Source of the DNA: an uncultured Atopobiaceae bacterium
Lineage (GTDB): Bacteria; Actinomycetota; Coriobacteriia; Coriobacteriales; Atopobiaceae
NCBI GenBank assembly: GCA_905235165.1
Contig: CAJOKK010000030.1
Coordinates: 1-12,947 of the forward strand
DNA: 12,947 nucleotides
Direction: 5' to 3'
The notes under the pieces were generated by a model. That model had not been told where the DNA came from. It saw nothing but the letters and a program-made list of their open reading frames with translations, and made no database searches. The position numbers were made by a program, and so were the translations under genes. The first letter of the stretch is position 1; each line of letters begins with the position of its first letter. Shown piece after piece: positions 1-8,330 of this stretch.

Positions 1-299
1 TGAATGTATCTAGGGTTGTTCACACAGCTTTTAAGCTTACCTCAGAGTAGCCCTCGCTGCACGCGCACCCACGGCAAACACAGCAAACAATCCAAGGTGC
101 CAAGGAGCATAAGATGTGCCTCAAATTGGGCGAAAGGTGCCGAATCTGGCCAAAGGCGCTATCATGGGGTTGTTGTATCTGTGCGTCAACTGGAGGTTAT
201 GCTGGAAAACACCAAGCTAAGCCCCATCATCCCTGTCGAGCGTAGGCGCTTTCGGCAGCTCATTGACGAAGGCTAGCTTCAGGTCAGTATCCTAGGCTG
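1..299. other. Leading stretch with no supported gene
   Basis: I see no recognisable gene here. A reading frame of about 90 codons from position 4 to 276 lacks a ribosome binding site, has no recognisable motif and is rich in Arg, Ser and Pro, as chance frames in GC-rich DNA often are. The stretch probably holds the upstream control region of the glycosyltransferase that begins at 300. No tRNA fold, tandem repeat or strong hairpin was noticed. Confidence 0.5.
263..293 (+). promoter_or_regulatory. Possible promoter of the first glycosyltransferase gene
   Basis: TTGACG (263-268, five of six matches to a -35 box) is followed 19 bases later by TATCCT (288-293, four of six matches to a -10 box). 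The spacer is longer than the usual 17. If used, transcription would begin at or next to the ATG at 300, giving a leaderless or nearly leaderless message. That would agree with the lack of a clear Shine-Dalgarno sequence. This is a weak prediction. Confidence 0.22.
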
Positions 300-986
300 A
301 TGAACATGAAGGTACTTGCCATCATACCGGCCTTCAATGAGGAGGCTTGCATTGCGGATACCGTCGCTAATCTTACGGCGACCTGTCCCGATATCGACTA
401 CGTTGTCATCAACGACGGGTCAAGCGATCGCACCGAGGATATCTGTCGCGAGAAGGGGCTGAACTACGTATCGCTCCCCATCAACACGGGCTTGTCTTCG
501 GGCTTCAAAACCGGTATGAAATACGCTCGACGCTATGGCTACGATGCCGTCGTGCAGTTTGATGCCGATGGCCAACACTTACCAGAATTCATTCCCGACA
601 TGGCCGAGGCCATGGAGCGCGAGAAGGCTGACATCGTCATTGCCTCGCGAACGCTCGCAGGCGAGTCGCCCGAGGGCGCACGAGGCGTCGGGTCAAAGTT
701 CATTTCTTGGCTCATTAAAGTGACCACCGGCACCCATATCAGTGACCCCACCTCCGGCATGCGCATGTATGATCGCGACATGATTGAGGCATATGCCACA
801 AGCTTCGACCTCACTCCCGAGCCAGACACCATTGCCCTGCTCGTACGCAAGGGTGCAAAGGTCATAGAGGTTCCCGCACGCATGCAAGATCGCCAAGGCG
901 GCACAAGCTATCTCAACTTTGCCAACAGCGTCAGGTACATGCTGCACACGTCCTTCTCGATTCTGATGTTCCAATGGTTTAGATAG
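300..986 (+). CDS. GT2 glycosyltransferase, dolichyl-phosphate mannose synthase (DPM1)-like
   Basis: This 228-residue protein is a complete GT-A fold glycosyltransferase of family 2. Enzymes of this subgroup usually move a sugar from a nucleotide donor to a polyprenyl phosphate carrier at the inner face of the membrane. Visible motifs are IPAFNEE near residues 9-15, NDGSSD at 38-43 and the metal-binding DADGQH at 88-93. SDPTSGMR (148-155) and RQGGTSY (198-204) are typical of DPM1-like enzymes. There are no C-terminal membrane helices, so membrane contact probably comes from the DUF2304 protein encoded nine bases downstream. The ATG at 300 has no good ribosome binding site; the ATG at 306, with a weak TAGG nine bases before it, is an alternative start that would remove two residues. 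Donor and acceptor cannot be read from the sequence. Confidence 0.9.
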   Translation: MNMKVLAIIPAFNEEACIADTVANLTATCPDIDYVVINDGSSDRTEDICREKGLNYVSLPINTGLSSGFKTGMKYARRYGYDAVVQFDADGQHLPEFIPDMAEAMEREKADIVIASRTLAGESPEGARGVGSKFISWLIKVTTGTHISDPTSGMRMYDRDMIEAYATSFDLTPEPDTIALLVRKGAKVIEVPARMQDRQGGTSYLNFANSVRYMLHTSFSILMFQWFR

Positions 987-995
987 GATCTTCGG

Positions 996-1331
996 ATGAC
1001 ACCTACCCTCAGGATTCTCTGCGTCATCTGCTCCGCCCTCACGTTCTCCGGCATGGCGCAGCAGATTAAGAAGTCACGCATCAAGATTGAAGACTCCATC
1101 TTCTGGGTCTTGCTCTCTGCCCTGCTGCTCTTCATCGCCATCTTCCCTGACGTGGCAAGCTTCCTTGCACACATGCTCGGCTTCCAGGCCACGAGCAACT
1201 TTGTCTTCTGCGGACTTATCGCCATCCTCCTTGTGAAAGAATTCCATCACACCATGCGCATCTCCCAGCTCAAACACAAGGTAAACGAGCTTGCGCAGAA
1301 AGAGGCACTCGACGACTATGAGCGAAATTAG
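996..1331 (+). CDS. DUF2304 family small membrane protein
   Basis: This 111-residue protein has hydrophobic segments near residues 5-20, 32-56 and 67-80. A charged, coiled-coil-like tail rich in Lys, Glu and Gln follows to the end. Length, topology and position match the DUF2304 family, which is regularly encoded directly after DPM1-like GT2 enzymes. Its molecular role is not established; a membrane anchor or partner for the glycosyltransferase is the usual inference. The gene starts nine bases after the preceding stop codon, and its last 14 bases overlap the ATG (1318) of the next glycosyltransferase, so the three genes look like one translationally coupled operon. No strong ribosome binding site precedes the ATG. 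Confidence 0.8.
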   Translation: MTPTLRILCVICSALTFSGMAQQIKKSRIKIEDSIFWVLLSALLLFIAIFPDVASFLAHMLGFQATSNFVFCGLIAILLVKEFHHTMRISQLKHKVNELAQKEALDDYERN

Positions 1332-2389
1332 GCCCAGTGGCACTCGAAGGCACGACCTTCCTACCCTGAGCATTGTCATTCCCTGCTATAACGCGGAGAA
1401 GACCCTGCGTCGTTGCATTGATTCAATCATCAACCAGACCAGCGGACATATCCAGGTGGTCTAACGACGGCTCGACCGACGGCACGCTCTCAATCATCAA
1501 GAGCTATGTCCGTGACCGCCCCGACACCATCACCTGCATCGATATTCCCAATGGCGGAAGCGCCAAGGCACGCATGATGGGACTTGGCGCCGCAACGGGT
1601 ACCTACGTTGGCTTTCTTGATAGCGACGACTATCTCGACCCGAGCTTTGCCGAGAAGATGCTCGCCAAGGCCGACGAGACCAAGGCCGATATGGTCGTTT
1701 GCGGCTACCGACGCATCAATGCGGAAACCGGCGAGGAGCTTTCGCAAGAGCTCTGCAGCAAGCGCCCAAGCTTCAAGGTCTCTGACGACCCGGGGCTGAC
1801 CGTTACGGTCAACTCGGCCTTGTGGAACAAGATCTACCGCACCTCTACGTTGAGCAATGCGGCAACGATCCCCTCTCCCCCACCAATTGCCGAGGATTTT
1901 CTGGTGCAGACACTCTTCTTCCTCGAACCGGAAGGCAGCGTCGTCTTCGTAGCGGAGCCGCTCGTCAACTACCTTGTTCACCCTCATTCGCTCATGACGT
2001 CCGTCAGCGAATCAGACGTGCAGCCCACCTACCGGGCCATGGCAGACGTGCGCCAGATCCTCGCGGAGCGCCATGCCACAAGTGACTTCATCGAGGCCTT
2101 TGACACCTCCGCCTTCCTGCATCTCGGCATTTCGCTTAACCACGCGCTCTCGGACGACGATTCCGTCAACCTGCCCGAAACCATAGCGGCATGCACCGAG
2201 TTCCTTGACTCCACCTGCCCGCTCTGGAGGCACTCGCGCTATCTCTCGCTGCGCTATGCCTCTCGTCATGGTGCTGCCTACCAGCGACTGCGCCTTGCTT
2301 GGCTCGCCTATAAGGCTGGGCTCATGGTTCCCTTCCTCAAGACGTATCGCCTCGCCATCACCAAGCTCGGCATCACCATCAAGTGGTAA
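1318..2389 (+). pseudogene. GT2 glycosyltransferase broken by a frameshift in its NDGS motif
   Basis: The gene opens at ATG 1318 and reads a normal GT2 start (LSIVIPCYNAEKTLRRCIDS). After 48 codons it hits TAA at 1462-1464. The next frame continues at once with NDGSTDGTLSII, then DSDDYLD and later EDFLVQ, and runs to the stop at 2389 (about 308 codons). Related proteins have two more residues between IQVV and NDGS (compare IEIVCIDDGS and IEFICINDGS elsewhere in this window). A loss of five bases therefore fits better than a gain of one. As written, neither half contains the whole catalytic domain. A TTG at 1373 opens the second frame, but its first 30 residues do not resemble the family. The gene may be a real pseudogene, a recent variant or a sequencing error. 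Confidence 0.8.
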
Positions 2390-2395
2390 CCGCGT

Positions 2396-2427
2396 GGGGC
2401 CGAGGGACGTTATTGTCCCTTGGCCCC
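2396..2427. terminator. Hairpin between convergent gene sets, likely bidirectional terminator
   Basis: A 13-base-pair stem (2396-2408 with 2415-2427, one G-T wobble pair) closes a six-base loop. It starts seven bases after the stop codon of the plus-strand glycosyltransferase and lies 32 bases past the stop codon of the minus-strand licD gene. Neither side has a clear run of T. Its position between two converging operons suggests that it ends transcripts from both. Confidence 0.7.
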
Positions 2428-2458
2428 AGTAAAGATTGCTCTCCCGGCTCAAAGCTCC

Positions 2459-3256
2459 TTACAGGCGATAGGCGTCTATCGTATGCATGGGCGTCGGGTG
2501 AGGTTCGCGCCAGTCACCGTAGTCTTTGGTGAGGATCTCGTCATAGGCCGCAGGGCCCACATAGCGACGGCCCTCAAAGGGATAGGTTGCCGTCGTCTCC
2601 ATCCACTCACGCCGATAGCGATAGCGACCATGAGGATCATAGGTGCACAAAAGGCCAACCCAACCGCTGTCCTTGGGGGGACGAGCCTTGGCAACGCGGT
2701 CGATGGCACGTGACAGGGCATAGGGGCTAATCAGGCCAAAGAGGGGGCAGAACACGCGCTTGATGGCCGTTACCGCAGGATTGATGCCCTTGTTCTTGGG
2801 GTTAGTCGTTGAGAGATAGCGCAAGGTCGTAAGAAGCACGAGCAAAGCACCTCGCACGCCAGGCCGTTCCTCACAGGCGTCATAGGCAAAGACATCAACC
2901 CAGGCACCCGTTGAGTAGCGATCACGCACGTGCGGCTGATGGATAATGCTCGTTGAGTCATACACCTTGGCAAACTCGAAGGGTGAGTCACCAACGACGG
3001 GAGACTCGACCTTGATGGTCTCGTCGGATTTCCACTCGTCAAAGTGACGCATAAAGACCTCGTAGTCTTCCCGGGGCATGAAGAGGTCTATGTCGTCATC
3101 CCAGGGAATAAAGCCCTCATGGCGAACAGCTCCCAGAAGGCTCCCGTACGAAAGGAGATAGCGCAGGCCGTGCTCCTCACATACGCGATGGATCTCATCC
3201 ATCAAGACCAGCTCCTGTTGCTTGATCTCGTCGATGGTCATTTCCTGCATATGCAT
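2459..3256 (-). CDS. licD: LicD family phosphotransferase (second of two)
   Basis: This protein of about 265 residues belongs to the LicD/nucleotidyltransferase-like family, which transfers phosphocholine (or a related phospho-group) from a CDP-linked donor to a sugar. It shows GSLLGAVRHEGF at 38-49 and the acidic PWDDDIDL metal site at 51-58. The C-terminal region carries PFEGRRY and a YGD (246-248) near the end, as expected. I chose ATG 3256: AAGGGA lies just upstream, and ATG 3250 is nearly as good. Starting at 3313 would add 19 residues and overlap the flippase gene by 35 bases, which is less likely. The gene is last in the minus-strand run, 22 bases after the flippase. It differs clearly from the LicD encoded at 4580-5440, so the two may modify different sugars. 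Confidence 0.85.
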   Translation of the reverse strand: MHMQEMTIDEIKQQELVLMDEIHRVCEEHGLRYLLSYGSLLGAVRHEGFIPWDDDIDLFMPREDYEVFMRHFDEWKSDETIKVESPVVGDSPFEFAKVYDSTSIIHQPHVRDRYSTGAWVDVFAYDACEERPGVRGALLVLLTTLRYLSTTNPKNKGINPAVTAIKRVFCPLFGLISPYALSRAIDRVAKARPPKDSGWVGLLCTYDPHGRYRYRREWMETTATYPFEGRRYVGPAAYDEILTKDYGDWREPHPTPMHTIDAYRL

Positions 3257-3278
3257 CAATCCCTTCGGATGAACTGCC

Positions 3279-4559
3279 CTAAGACGCGACCTCGGAGGTA
3301 TTTCCCGACCCATAGGCGCGCCACAGCCTCAAGACGTAGAAGGCCCTCACCGACAGCAGGACCATCTCGGTACAAACCCTAAGAATACACGCCGAGAACA
3401 GGGTGAGATTTCCACTGAAGAGCAGGAAGGACAGCACGACGGCATTGAAGACTGCCGCCGTGACGGACGAGGTCGTGAGCTCACGGTCTTGCCCAAATGC
3501 CGCCAAGACCGGGTAGCCGATGAGCGTTGCCGGATAGGAGAAGATAAAGACTGGGGCGATGAGGGCGAGCACATAGGCCCCCTCAAGATACTCCGGCCCA
3601 CCGAAGATGCCCATCTCGAACTCGCTGAGAAGCGCAAAGGCAACAGAGCCGATAATATCAACGGGCATACCGATGAGCAGAAGCGTCTTGAGCAGCTTGA
3701 AGTCGTGGTTGTTCACCATATGCGGGTAGAGGCTATTGGTGATGGGCGCATAGAGCGCCTGGATGGCACCGGAAGCCGTAACCGCGATAGACCAGTAGGA
3801 GATATCGGCCGGCGTTGCGGAACACCAGCGGTCAAAGCCGAGAAAAAGCGTCGTCAGCGTGCTGAATACCGAGGTCGCGGCCGTAGCGACAAAGAAGGTG
3901 CTCGACTCCTTGGCAGCCTGGACCACGTAGTCCCTCTCAACACGCTGGAGCTTCAGGTGATAGTGCGTGAAGACGTAGTGCCACGACCACAGAAGCGCAA
4001 CGACCGATCCCGCAAGCTCGAAGCAGGGAATCAGGACGAGCTGGTCGGGAGAGTGCACGGCGAACAAGATGAGCGCGGTGGCCACTGACTCAGAGATGAC
4101 GAATCGCTCGGTCATGACCTCCATCTCCTGCTTTCCCTGGAAGAAGAAGTCAGGAATGGTGGCCTTGGCGCAAATGGTGAGATATGACAGCCAGGTAAAG
4201 AGCTGGTTGTTGCGCAAGAGGGGAATCAACTGAATGAGGACCGCGAGCACAGCGGCTCCGATAAGACAGAACAGGATGCGCAAGGACATGATGGAGCTCG
4301 TTACGCGCCCCTCATGCTCCTCGCAATTCTCCTCTTCCTGCGCCGCGGCGATAGCCCTGATGCCATAGGAGTTGAAGCCAAAGTCGAGAAACACCTGGAG
4401 GAAGTTCATGACCGAAAGAACGTAGACGCGAACGGCGTAAACGTCACGGCCCAACACACGCGTGAGATACGGCAGCGTGAGAAGCGAGAAGAAGTACTTC
4501 GCAAACTGCAACGCGTACTGGAAGAAGGTGTTTTTGACAAACCGCTTATGTGAGGCCAA
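3279..4559 (-). CDS. Wzx-type polysaccharide flippase, TacF-like
   Basis: This 426-residue protein is almost wholly hydrophobic and should have about 12 membrane helices. The N-terminus, with an NTFFQYALQFAKY segment followed by PYLTRVLG (30-37), is typical of the RfbX/Wzx branch of the MOP exporter superfamily. Such proteins turn lipid-linked glycan units from the inner to the outer face of the membrane. The start codon is TTG at 4559, preceded by GAGG with eight bases spacing; no ATG lies nearby. The gene sits between two licD genes with gaps of 20 and 22 bases. In the pneumococcus the lic2 operon is tacF-licD1-licD2, and TacF exports teichoic acid units carrying choline. The same job is a reasonable inference here, but specificity for choline-decorated units cannot be read from the sequence. 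Confidence 0.85.
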   Translation of the reverse strand: MASHKRFVKNTFFQYALQFAKYFFSLLTLPYLTRVLGRDVYAVRVYVLSVMNFLQVFLDFGFNSYGIRAIAAAQEEENCEEHEGRVTSSIMSLRILFCLIGAAVLAVLIQLIPLLRNNQLFTWLSYLTICAKATIPDFFFQGKQEMEVMTERFVISESVATALILFAVHSPDQLVLIPCFELAGSVVALLWSWHYVFTHYHLKLQRVERDYVVQAAKESSTFFVATAATSVFSTLTTLFLGFDRWCSATPADISYWSIAVTASGAIQALYAPITNSLYPHMVNNHDFKLLKTLLLIGMPVDIIGSVAFALLSEFEMGIFGGPEYLEGAYVLALIAPVFIFSYPATLIGYPVLAAFGQDRELTTSSVTAAVFNAVVLSFLLFSGNLTLFSACILRVCTEMVLLSVRAFYVLRLWRAYGSGNTSEVAS

Positions 4560-4579
4560 GACAGGTACCTCGCGCTTCG

Positions 4580-5440
4580 CTATTGCGCCATCGCATCAAC
4601 GCCGTCACCAAAGTCAAGCTCGAGCGGGGTATGCACGTGGCGATGCTCCGGATCGGGGATGGCCATGTAATCGTGATAGTTGATGGTGAGGTAGTCGTCT
4701 GGGTCGTTAGGAATGAAGGAGGGCAGGGTCCCAAACTGCGTGGGCTTCACTGGGAAGAGCGTTGACTCCACGTAGGGGCGGCGCGAGGGCGCCGAGGGAT
4801 TGGCCCAATAGCTTCCGTAGGGCTTCTTGGTAACCGAGGCGATGTAGCGCTTACGCATGAACTTGGGTGAGAAGAGAACACGCGCGATGGCATGGCAAAC
4901 GAGCCACAAGGCACCGTACAGTTCGCGATGGGGCTTGTTCTCGAGCACCGTGGGATGCTTCATGTAGTACACGTAGGAGAGGCGCTGCCAAAACATCGGA
5001 ACCAAGAGCTGACACATGCCCTTATCGTCAGACTCCTTGAGATGGTAATAAGGGAAGATGTCGATGAAGATGCCCTGGTCAAGCCCAGCCTCGTTACTAT
5101 CGTTTTCGATGTAGCGGGTGCCGTCCTTGAAGACCTTGGCGCCAAAGACGTAGAAGTTCTCGGTGTTGTCCATCGTGTGCAGAGACAAGCCCGCAGGAAA
5201 GATGCCCTGCTCAGACAGGTCAACGAGACGAAGAAAGTCCTCATAGGGAATGCCGAGGTCGATGTCGTCATCCCAAGGAATGAAGCCCCCGTGGCGCACG
5301 GCACCCAGGCAGCTTCCCCCATCGAGGAAGTAGGTAATGTCATGCTCACGGAAGAACGCATCCATCTGCACGAGCATGTCAAAGAGGGTTTCCTGCAGGC
5401 GCTCAAGCACTCCAGGCGGATAATGGCGATCAGAGATCAT
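4580..5440 (-). CDS. licD: LicD family phosphotransferase (first of two)
   Basis: This 286-residue LicD-type enzyme is predicted to pass phosphocholine from CDP-choline to a glycan at the inner face of the membrane. GGSCLGAVRHGGF (41-53) and PWDDDIDL (55-62) form the nucleotide- and metal-binding core. A GIFIDIFPY segment further on and the aromatic-rich C-terminal half are also typical of the family. GAAGGAG lies six bases before the ATG, so the start is firm. The gene comes 135 bases after the choline permease gene and 20 bases before the flippase gene. Its C-terminal half differs from that of the other LicD, so the pair looks like old paralogues and not a recent duplication. Confidence 0.87.
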   Translation of the reverse strand: MISDRHYPPGVLERLQETLFDMLVQMDAFFREHDITYFLDGGSCLGAVRHGGFIPWDDDIDLGIPYEDFLRLVDLSEQGIFPAGLSLHTMDNTENFYVFGAKVFKDGTRYIENDSNEAGLDQGIFIDIFPYYHLKESDDKGMCQLLVPMFWQRLSYVYYMKHPTVLENKPHRELYGALWLVCHAIARVLFSPKFMRKRYIASVTKKPYGSYWANPSAPSRRPYVESTLFPVKPTQFGTLPSFIPNDPDDYLTINYHDYMAIPDPEHRHVHTPLELDFGDGVDAMAQ

Positions 5441-5575
5441 CTGGGCTCCTTCGATTGATAGACCTTCCTAGTGTAGACCAACAGCTTCCACACCACGGAA
5501 GCCCTACTTCGGCATGCCTGCACGACCGAGCCACGAAGATGACCTCATCACGCCCCGCATTGAGCACGCCGACCT
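5441..5575. other. Gap between the licB-type and licD genes
   Basis: This 135-base gap is the longest inside the minus-strand lic run. It contains the strong GAAGGAG ribosome binding site of the licD gene and a small inverted repeat (5484-5489 with 5497-5502, six base pairs, seven-base loop). I see no convincing -35/-10 pair. It could hold an internal promoter or a weak attenuating hairpin, but the sequence does not prove either. Confidence 0.4.
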
Positions 5576-6514
5576 CTAGTCGGTCGACTCAGCCACCTTC
5601 TTGAGGCCAAAGTCGCTCCAATCCGGCGTTGCCGAAAGCACGGTGCCGACCATGATGACCACGCAGCACAAGATCTCGAAGGCACTCGGAATCACACCGG
5701 TGAAGGCGCCAAAGATAACGGCCCAGGCAACATAAGAGATGTTGAGGGCCATGCAGCGAGAGGCACCAATCAGGTCAATGCCCTTGTAGTAGAAGAGATA
5801 GCTGGCCGTTCCGGCAAGCGCCGCAAGAACGATGATGGCATTCGCCAGCGTGAAGGAAGCCTGGAAGACCAGTCCATAGGCATGAACGAAGGGAATGACG
5901 ACGAGGCCATAGGTCAGTGCCGACGTAGTCTCGCGAATCTGCAGGGCGGTCTCGTTGTCAACGAGATCATCGCGCATGCCCCATGCCAGGATGACTGCCT
6001 CGGAACCCCAGCCAAACACGCAGAGCAGGGCGCCGAAGATGCCCAGCAGCGGGTTGATCGCCGTCTCCGCACCCGTGGAGGACCATCCCATCGCAACCAC
6101 ACCGAGCAAGGCAACGAGCAGGGCAACGAGCTGACGGGGCGCCATGCGCTCCTTGAGGATGAGCATGGCAAGCATGGCTCCGACCGCCGGATAGAAGGCA
6201 CTGATGGCAGCCGTGTAGCCAGCACCGATGTTGTTGATGGCAAGCAGGTAGCCGCTCATGCCAACAGGGCCGCCCAAGAGCGCCGCAAGCATGACCACGC
6301 GCCCACTGCGCGTCTTGAAGGCGGCAAGGGTATCGCCCAAACGACCACGAGCACCCATAAAGACAAAGAGGATGAGCGCCGCCGCCACGTCATGCATGAA
6401 CGCGCTCGCAAGCGCCGTCTGCTCGGCGCCTAAAAAGGGATAGAGAGCGCAGGCCACACCCAAAATCACGGTGTCGATGCCCCAAGTTATACCGCTCAAC
6501 AGGCCATACTTCAT
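5576..6514 (-). CDS. licB: LicB-type choline permease (DMT/EamA family)
   Basis: This 312-residue membrane protein has the two-fold EamA layout of the drug/metabolite transporter superfamily, with about ten predicted helices. The first repeat ends in the usual LKERMAPRQ loop (120-128) before the next helix. Family alone would leave the substrate open. Its place 39 bases after the choline kinase/cytidylyltransferase fusion and before licD points to LicB, the choline importer of lic loci. It would supply choline from the host or medium for surface decoration. The ATG at 6514 has AAAGG about 12 bases upstream, a rather long spacing. The tail after the last helix is short and charged. Confidence is high for the family and moderate to high for choline. 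Confidence 0.85.
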   Translation of the reverse strand: MKYGLLSGITWGIDTVILGVACALYPFLGAEQTALASAFMHDVAAALILFVFMGARGRLGDTLAAFKTRSGRVVMLAALLGGPVGMSGYLLAINNIGAGYTAAISAFYPAVGAMLAMLILKERMAPRQLVALLVALLGVVAMGWSSTGAETAINPLLGIFGALLCVFGWGSEAVILAWGMRDDLVDNETALQIRETTSALTYGLVVIPFVHAYGLVFQASFTLANAIIVLAALAGTASYLFYYKGIDLIGASRCMALNISYVAWAVIFGAFTGVIPSAFEILCCVVIMVGTVLSATPDWSDFGLKKVAESTD

Positions 6515-6553
6515 GTGTCACACACACCTTTCGCGTTGCTTAGTCAGACTTTG

Positions 6554-8326
6554 CTAGTCCTGCTCATACCAAGAGAGGATCTTGTCGATGTAATCGGCGG
6601 CATAGCTGTAGTAGATGTAGGTCCAGCCAGCAAGGTGGTCGCCCTCGGCCTCCTTCACGAGCGCCCAGATGTACCAGCACCAGCCAGCCAAGGCGACAAA
6701 AGCCCAGAAATGACGACGCTCCTCGAAGGTTGCCTCTCGACCGAAGTAGTAGTCGATGGCGTTGTTCGCCTCCTCCTCGGAGAGCTCGCAGCACACCGTG
6801 AAGGTGCCGAAGTCGTTTGCCGGGTCGCTCATGCCCGCATACTCCCAGTCGATGAGACTGATGTTGTTGTCCTCGTCAATCAGGAAGTTCATGCTGAAGA
6901 AGTCATTGTGCGAGATGCACGGCTCAAAGCCGTCCTTCTCCGTATAGGCGCGCAGACGCTCGGCCTTATCGCGCAGCTCATAGTAGCCCGGAAGGTCGAT
7001 GGGGCCGAACTCCTTGAGAAGGCCTTCGTACATCTGGCCCTCCTCCCAGAAGTCAAAGGTGCGCTCAAGCTTGGCGCCGCTCTCATGCAGCTTGCGAGCC
7101 ATCTCCATGGCATGCCTCAACTCGTCGGGGTTGTGTGCATCGAGGCCACGGGCGTTCTTAACGAACCTCGAAAGCTTCCAGCCCTTCTCCTGGTTCTCAT
7201 AGATGAAGGTGTCGTCCAAACCCAGGTCCTTCGCCAGGCGAAGCGCTGCCTCCTCACCTGCGCGGTCAATCATCTTCTCGGTGCCCACGCCGGGGTGACG
7301 GTAGACATACTCGTCGTCACCCACCGCAAAGTGGCAAGAGAGGTTGGTAAGGCTATCAACCAGCGGGTAGAGGTCATGGATGTCTGAGCGCTCGCAGTGC
7401 AGCACCGACACGATGTTGTTGAAGATCTCGGAATCAACGTTCTCGATGAAGCCCGGATCGAAGGCACGCAGCTCATCGAGGCTGTCAAACTCCCATATCG
7501 CCCCGTCTTCGTAGTGCTTGATGACCATATCGAAGTCTTTGATGTGCTCGACGTAGAGGTCTTCCCAGAGCTTTCCAATCGTCTCGGGCTTATCGTACTC
7601 GGCCTCGAGCAAGGTCACGAACTTCTGGGCGAACTCACGGTCAAAGTAGGCTTCACCTATCATGTAGTCGGCATCGCTGCCACCAATCTCGACCTTGGTA
7701 ATGCGCCCGTTCTTGCCCTCCTCCATGCACCATTCCTTGGTATAGCCATCGGAATGCAAGGCCGCATAGTAGGCCTTCCAGACGTGACGGGTAAAGGGAT
7801 TCTCGGTGTAGTAGATATCGGAGCAGCAGATATAGGTGTTGCCCAACTGTTGGCGCACCTGCCACAGGGTGGAGGTGTTATTCCTCGAGGCATAGTCAGG
7901 ATTGACCACGATCTTTACGCCGTACTTCGCACGCAGATAGAAGAAGTACTCCTGCTTATAGCCAACGACCACGGTAATGTTGGTGATTCCGCGCTCAAGC
8001 AGCTGCTCGATCTGACGCTCGATCAGTACCTCGCCCTTGACGCGCAACAGGCCCTTGGGCTTCTCGTAAGAGATGGGGGCAAAGCGCGACGAAAGGCCCG
8101 CGGCCATAATGACGGCGTTCTCAACCGTATAGGGCTCAAGCTCCTCGAAGCCCTTGTCGGTAAGGACGTAGTCCTTGACCAGGCCACGCTCGACGCACTG
8201 TGCCAGCGCGGCATTCACGCTTCCGAGCGATATGCCCGTAGCGGCGGCGAGCTTTCGCTGGGAGTTGTTTTCGGGAGCACTGGCAAGCGCGGAGAGAATC
8301 TGGAACTCGTTCTTGCTCAAAGCCAT
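6554..8326 (-). CDS. licC/licA: Fused HTH regulator, phosphocholine cytidylyltransferase (LicC) and choline kinase (LicA)
   Basis: This 590-residue protein joins three domains. Residues 1-66 are a winged helix-turn-helix of MarR-like type. Residues 68-295 are a nucleotidyltransferase resembling LicC, with AAGLSSRF at 75-82, KPKGLL at 89-94 and an acidic CSD (168-170) at the expected metal site; it would turn CTP and phosphocholine into CDP-choline. Residues 300-590 are a choline/aminoglycoside-type kinase resembling LicA, with the Brenner motif HNDFFSMN (473-480) and IDWEYAG (492-498) for metal and ATP; it would phosphorylate choline. All key residues seem present. GGAGG four bases before the ATG makes the start firm. 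It is the first gene of the lic run, and paired palindromes lie in its promoter, so self-regulation through the HTH is likely. Separate licA and licC genes are the rule in pneumococcus and Haemophilus. Confidence 0.92.
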   Translation of the reverse strand: MALSKNEFQILSALASAPENNSQRKLAAATGISLGSVNAALAQCVERGLVKDYVLTDKGFEELEPYTVENAVIMAAGLSSRFAPISYEKPKGLLRVKGEVLIERQIEQLLERGITNITVVVGYKQEYFFYLRAKYGVKIVVNPDYASRNNTSTLWQVRQQLGNTYICCSDIYYTENPFTRHVWKAYYAALHSDGYTKEWCMEEGKNGRITKVEIGGSDADYMIGEAYFDREFAQKFVTLLEAEYDKPETIGKLWEDLYVEHIKDFDMVIKHYEDGAIWEFDSLDELRAFDPGFIENVDSEIFNNIVSVLHCERSDIHDLYPLVDSLTNLSCHFAVGDDEYVYRHPGVGTEKMIDRAGEEAALRLAKDLGLDDTFIYENQEKGWKLSRFVKNARGLDAHNPDELRHAMEMARKLHESGAKLERTFDFWEEGQMYEGLLKEFGPIDLPGYYELRDKAERLRAYTEKDGFEPCISHNDFFSMNFLIDEDNNISLIDWEYAGMSDPANDFGTFTVCCELSEEEANNAIDYYFGREATFEERRHFWAFVALAGWCWYIWALVKEAEGDHLAGWTYIYYSYAADYIDKILSWYEQD

Positions 8327-8330
8327 GGGT

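Noticed and set aside
4..276. Open frame of about 90 codons before the first gene
   Set aside because: It has no ribosome binding site, no recognisable motif and chance-like composition.
3257..3313. Longer N-terminus for the second LicD starting at 3313
   Set aside because: It would overlap the flippase gene by 35 bases, while a better ribosome binding site precedes ATG 3256/3250.
3489..4088. Plus-strand open frame of 199 codons inside the flippase gene
   Set aside because: It is antisense to a clear membrane protein gene, and its charged, low-complexity translation matches no family I know.
8200..8330. Tetranucleotide repeat tract for phase variation, as in Haemophilus licA
   Set aside because: I looked through the start of the licC/licA gene and found no tandem short repeats.
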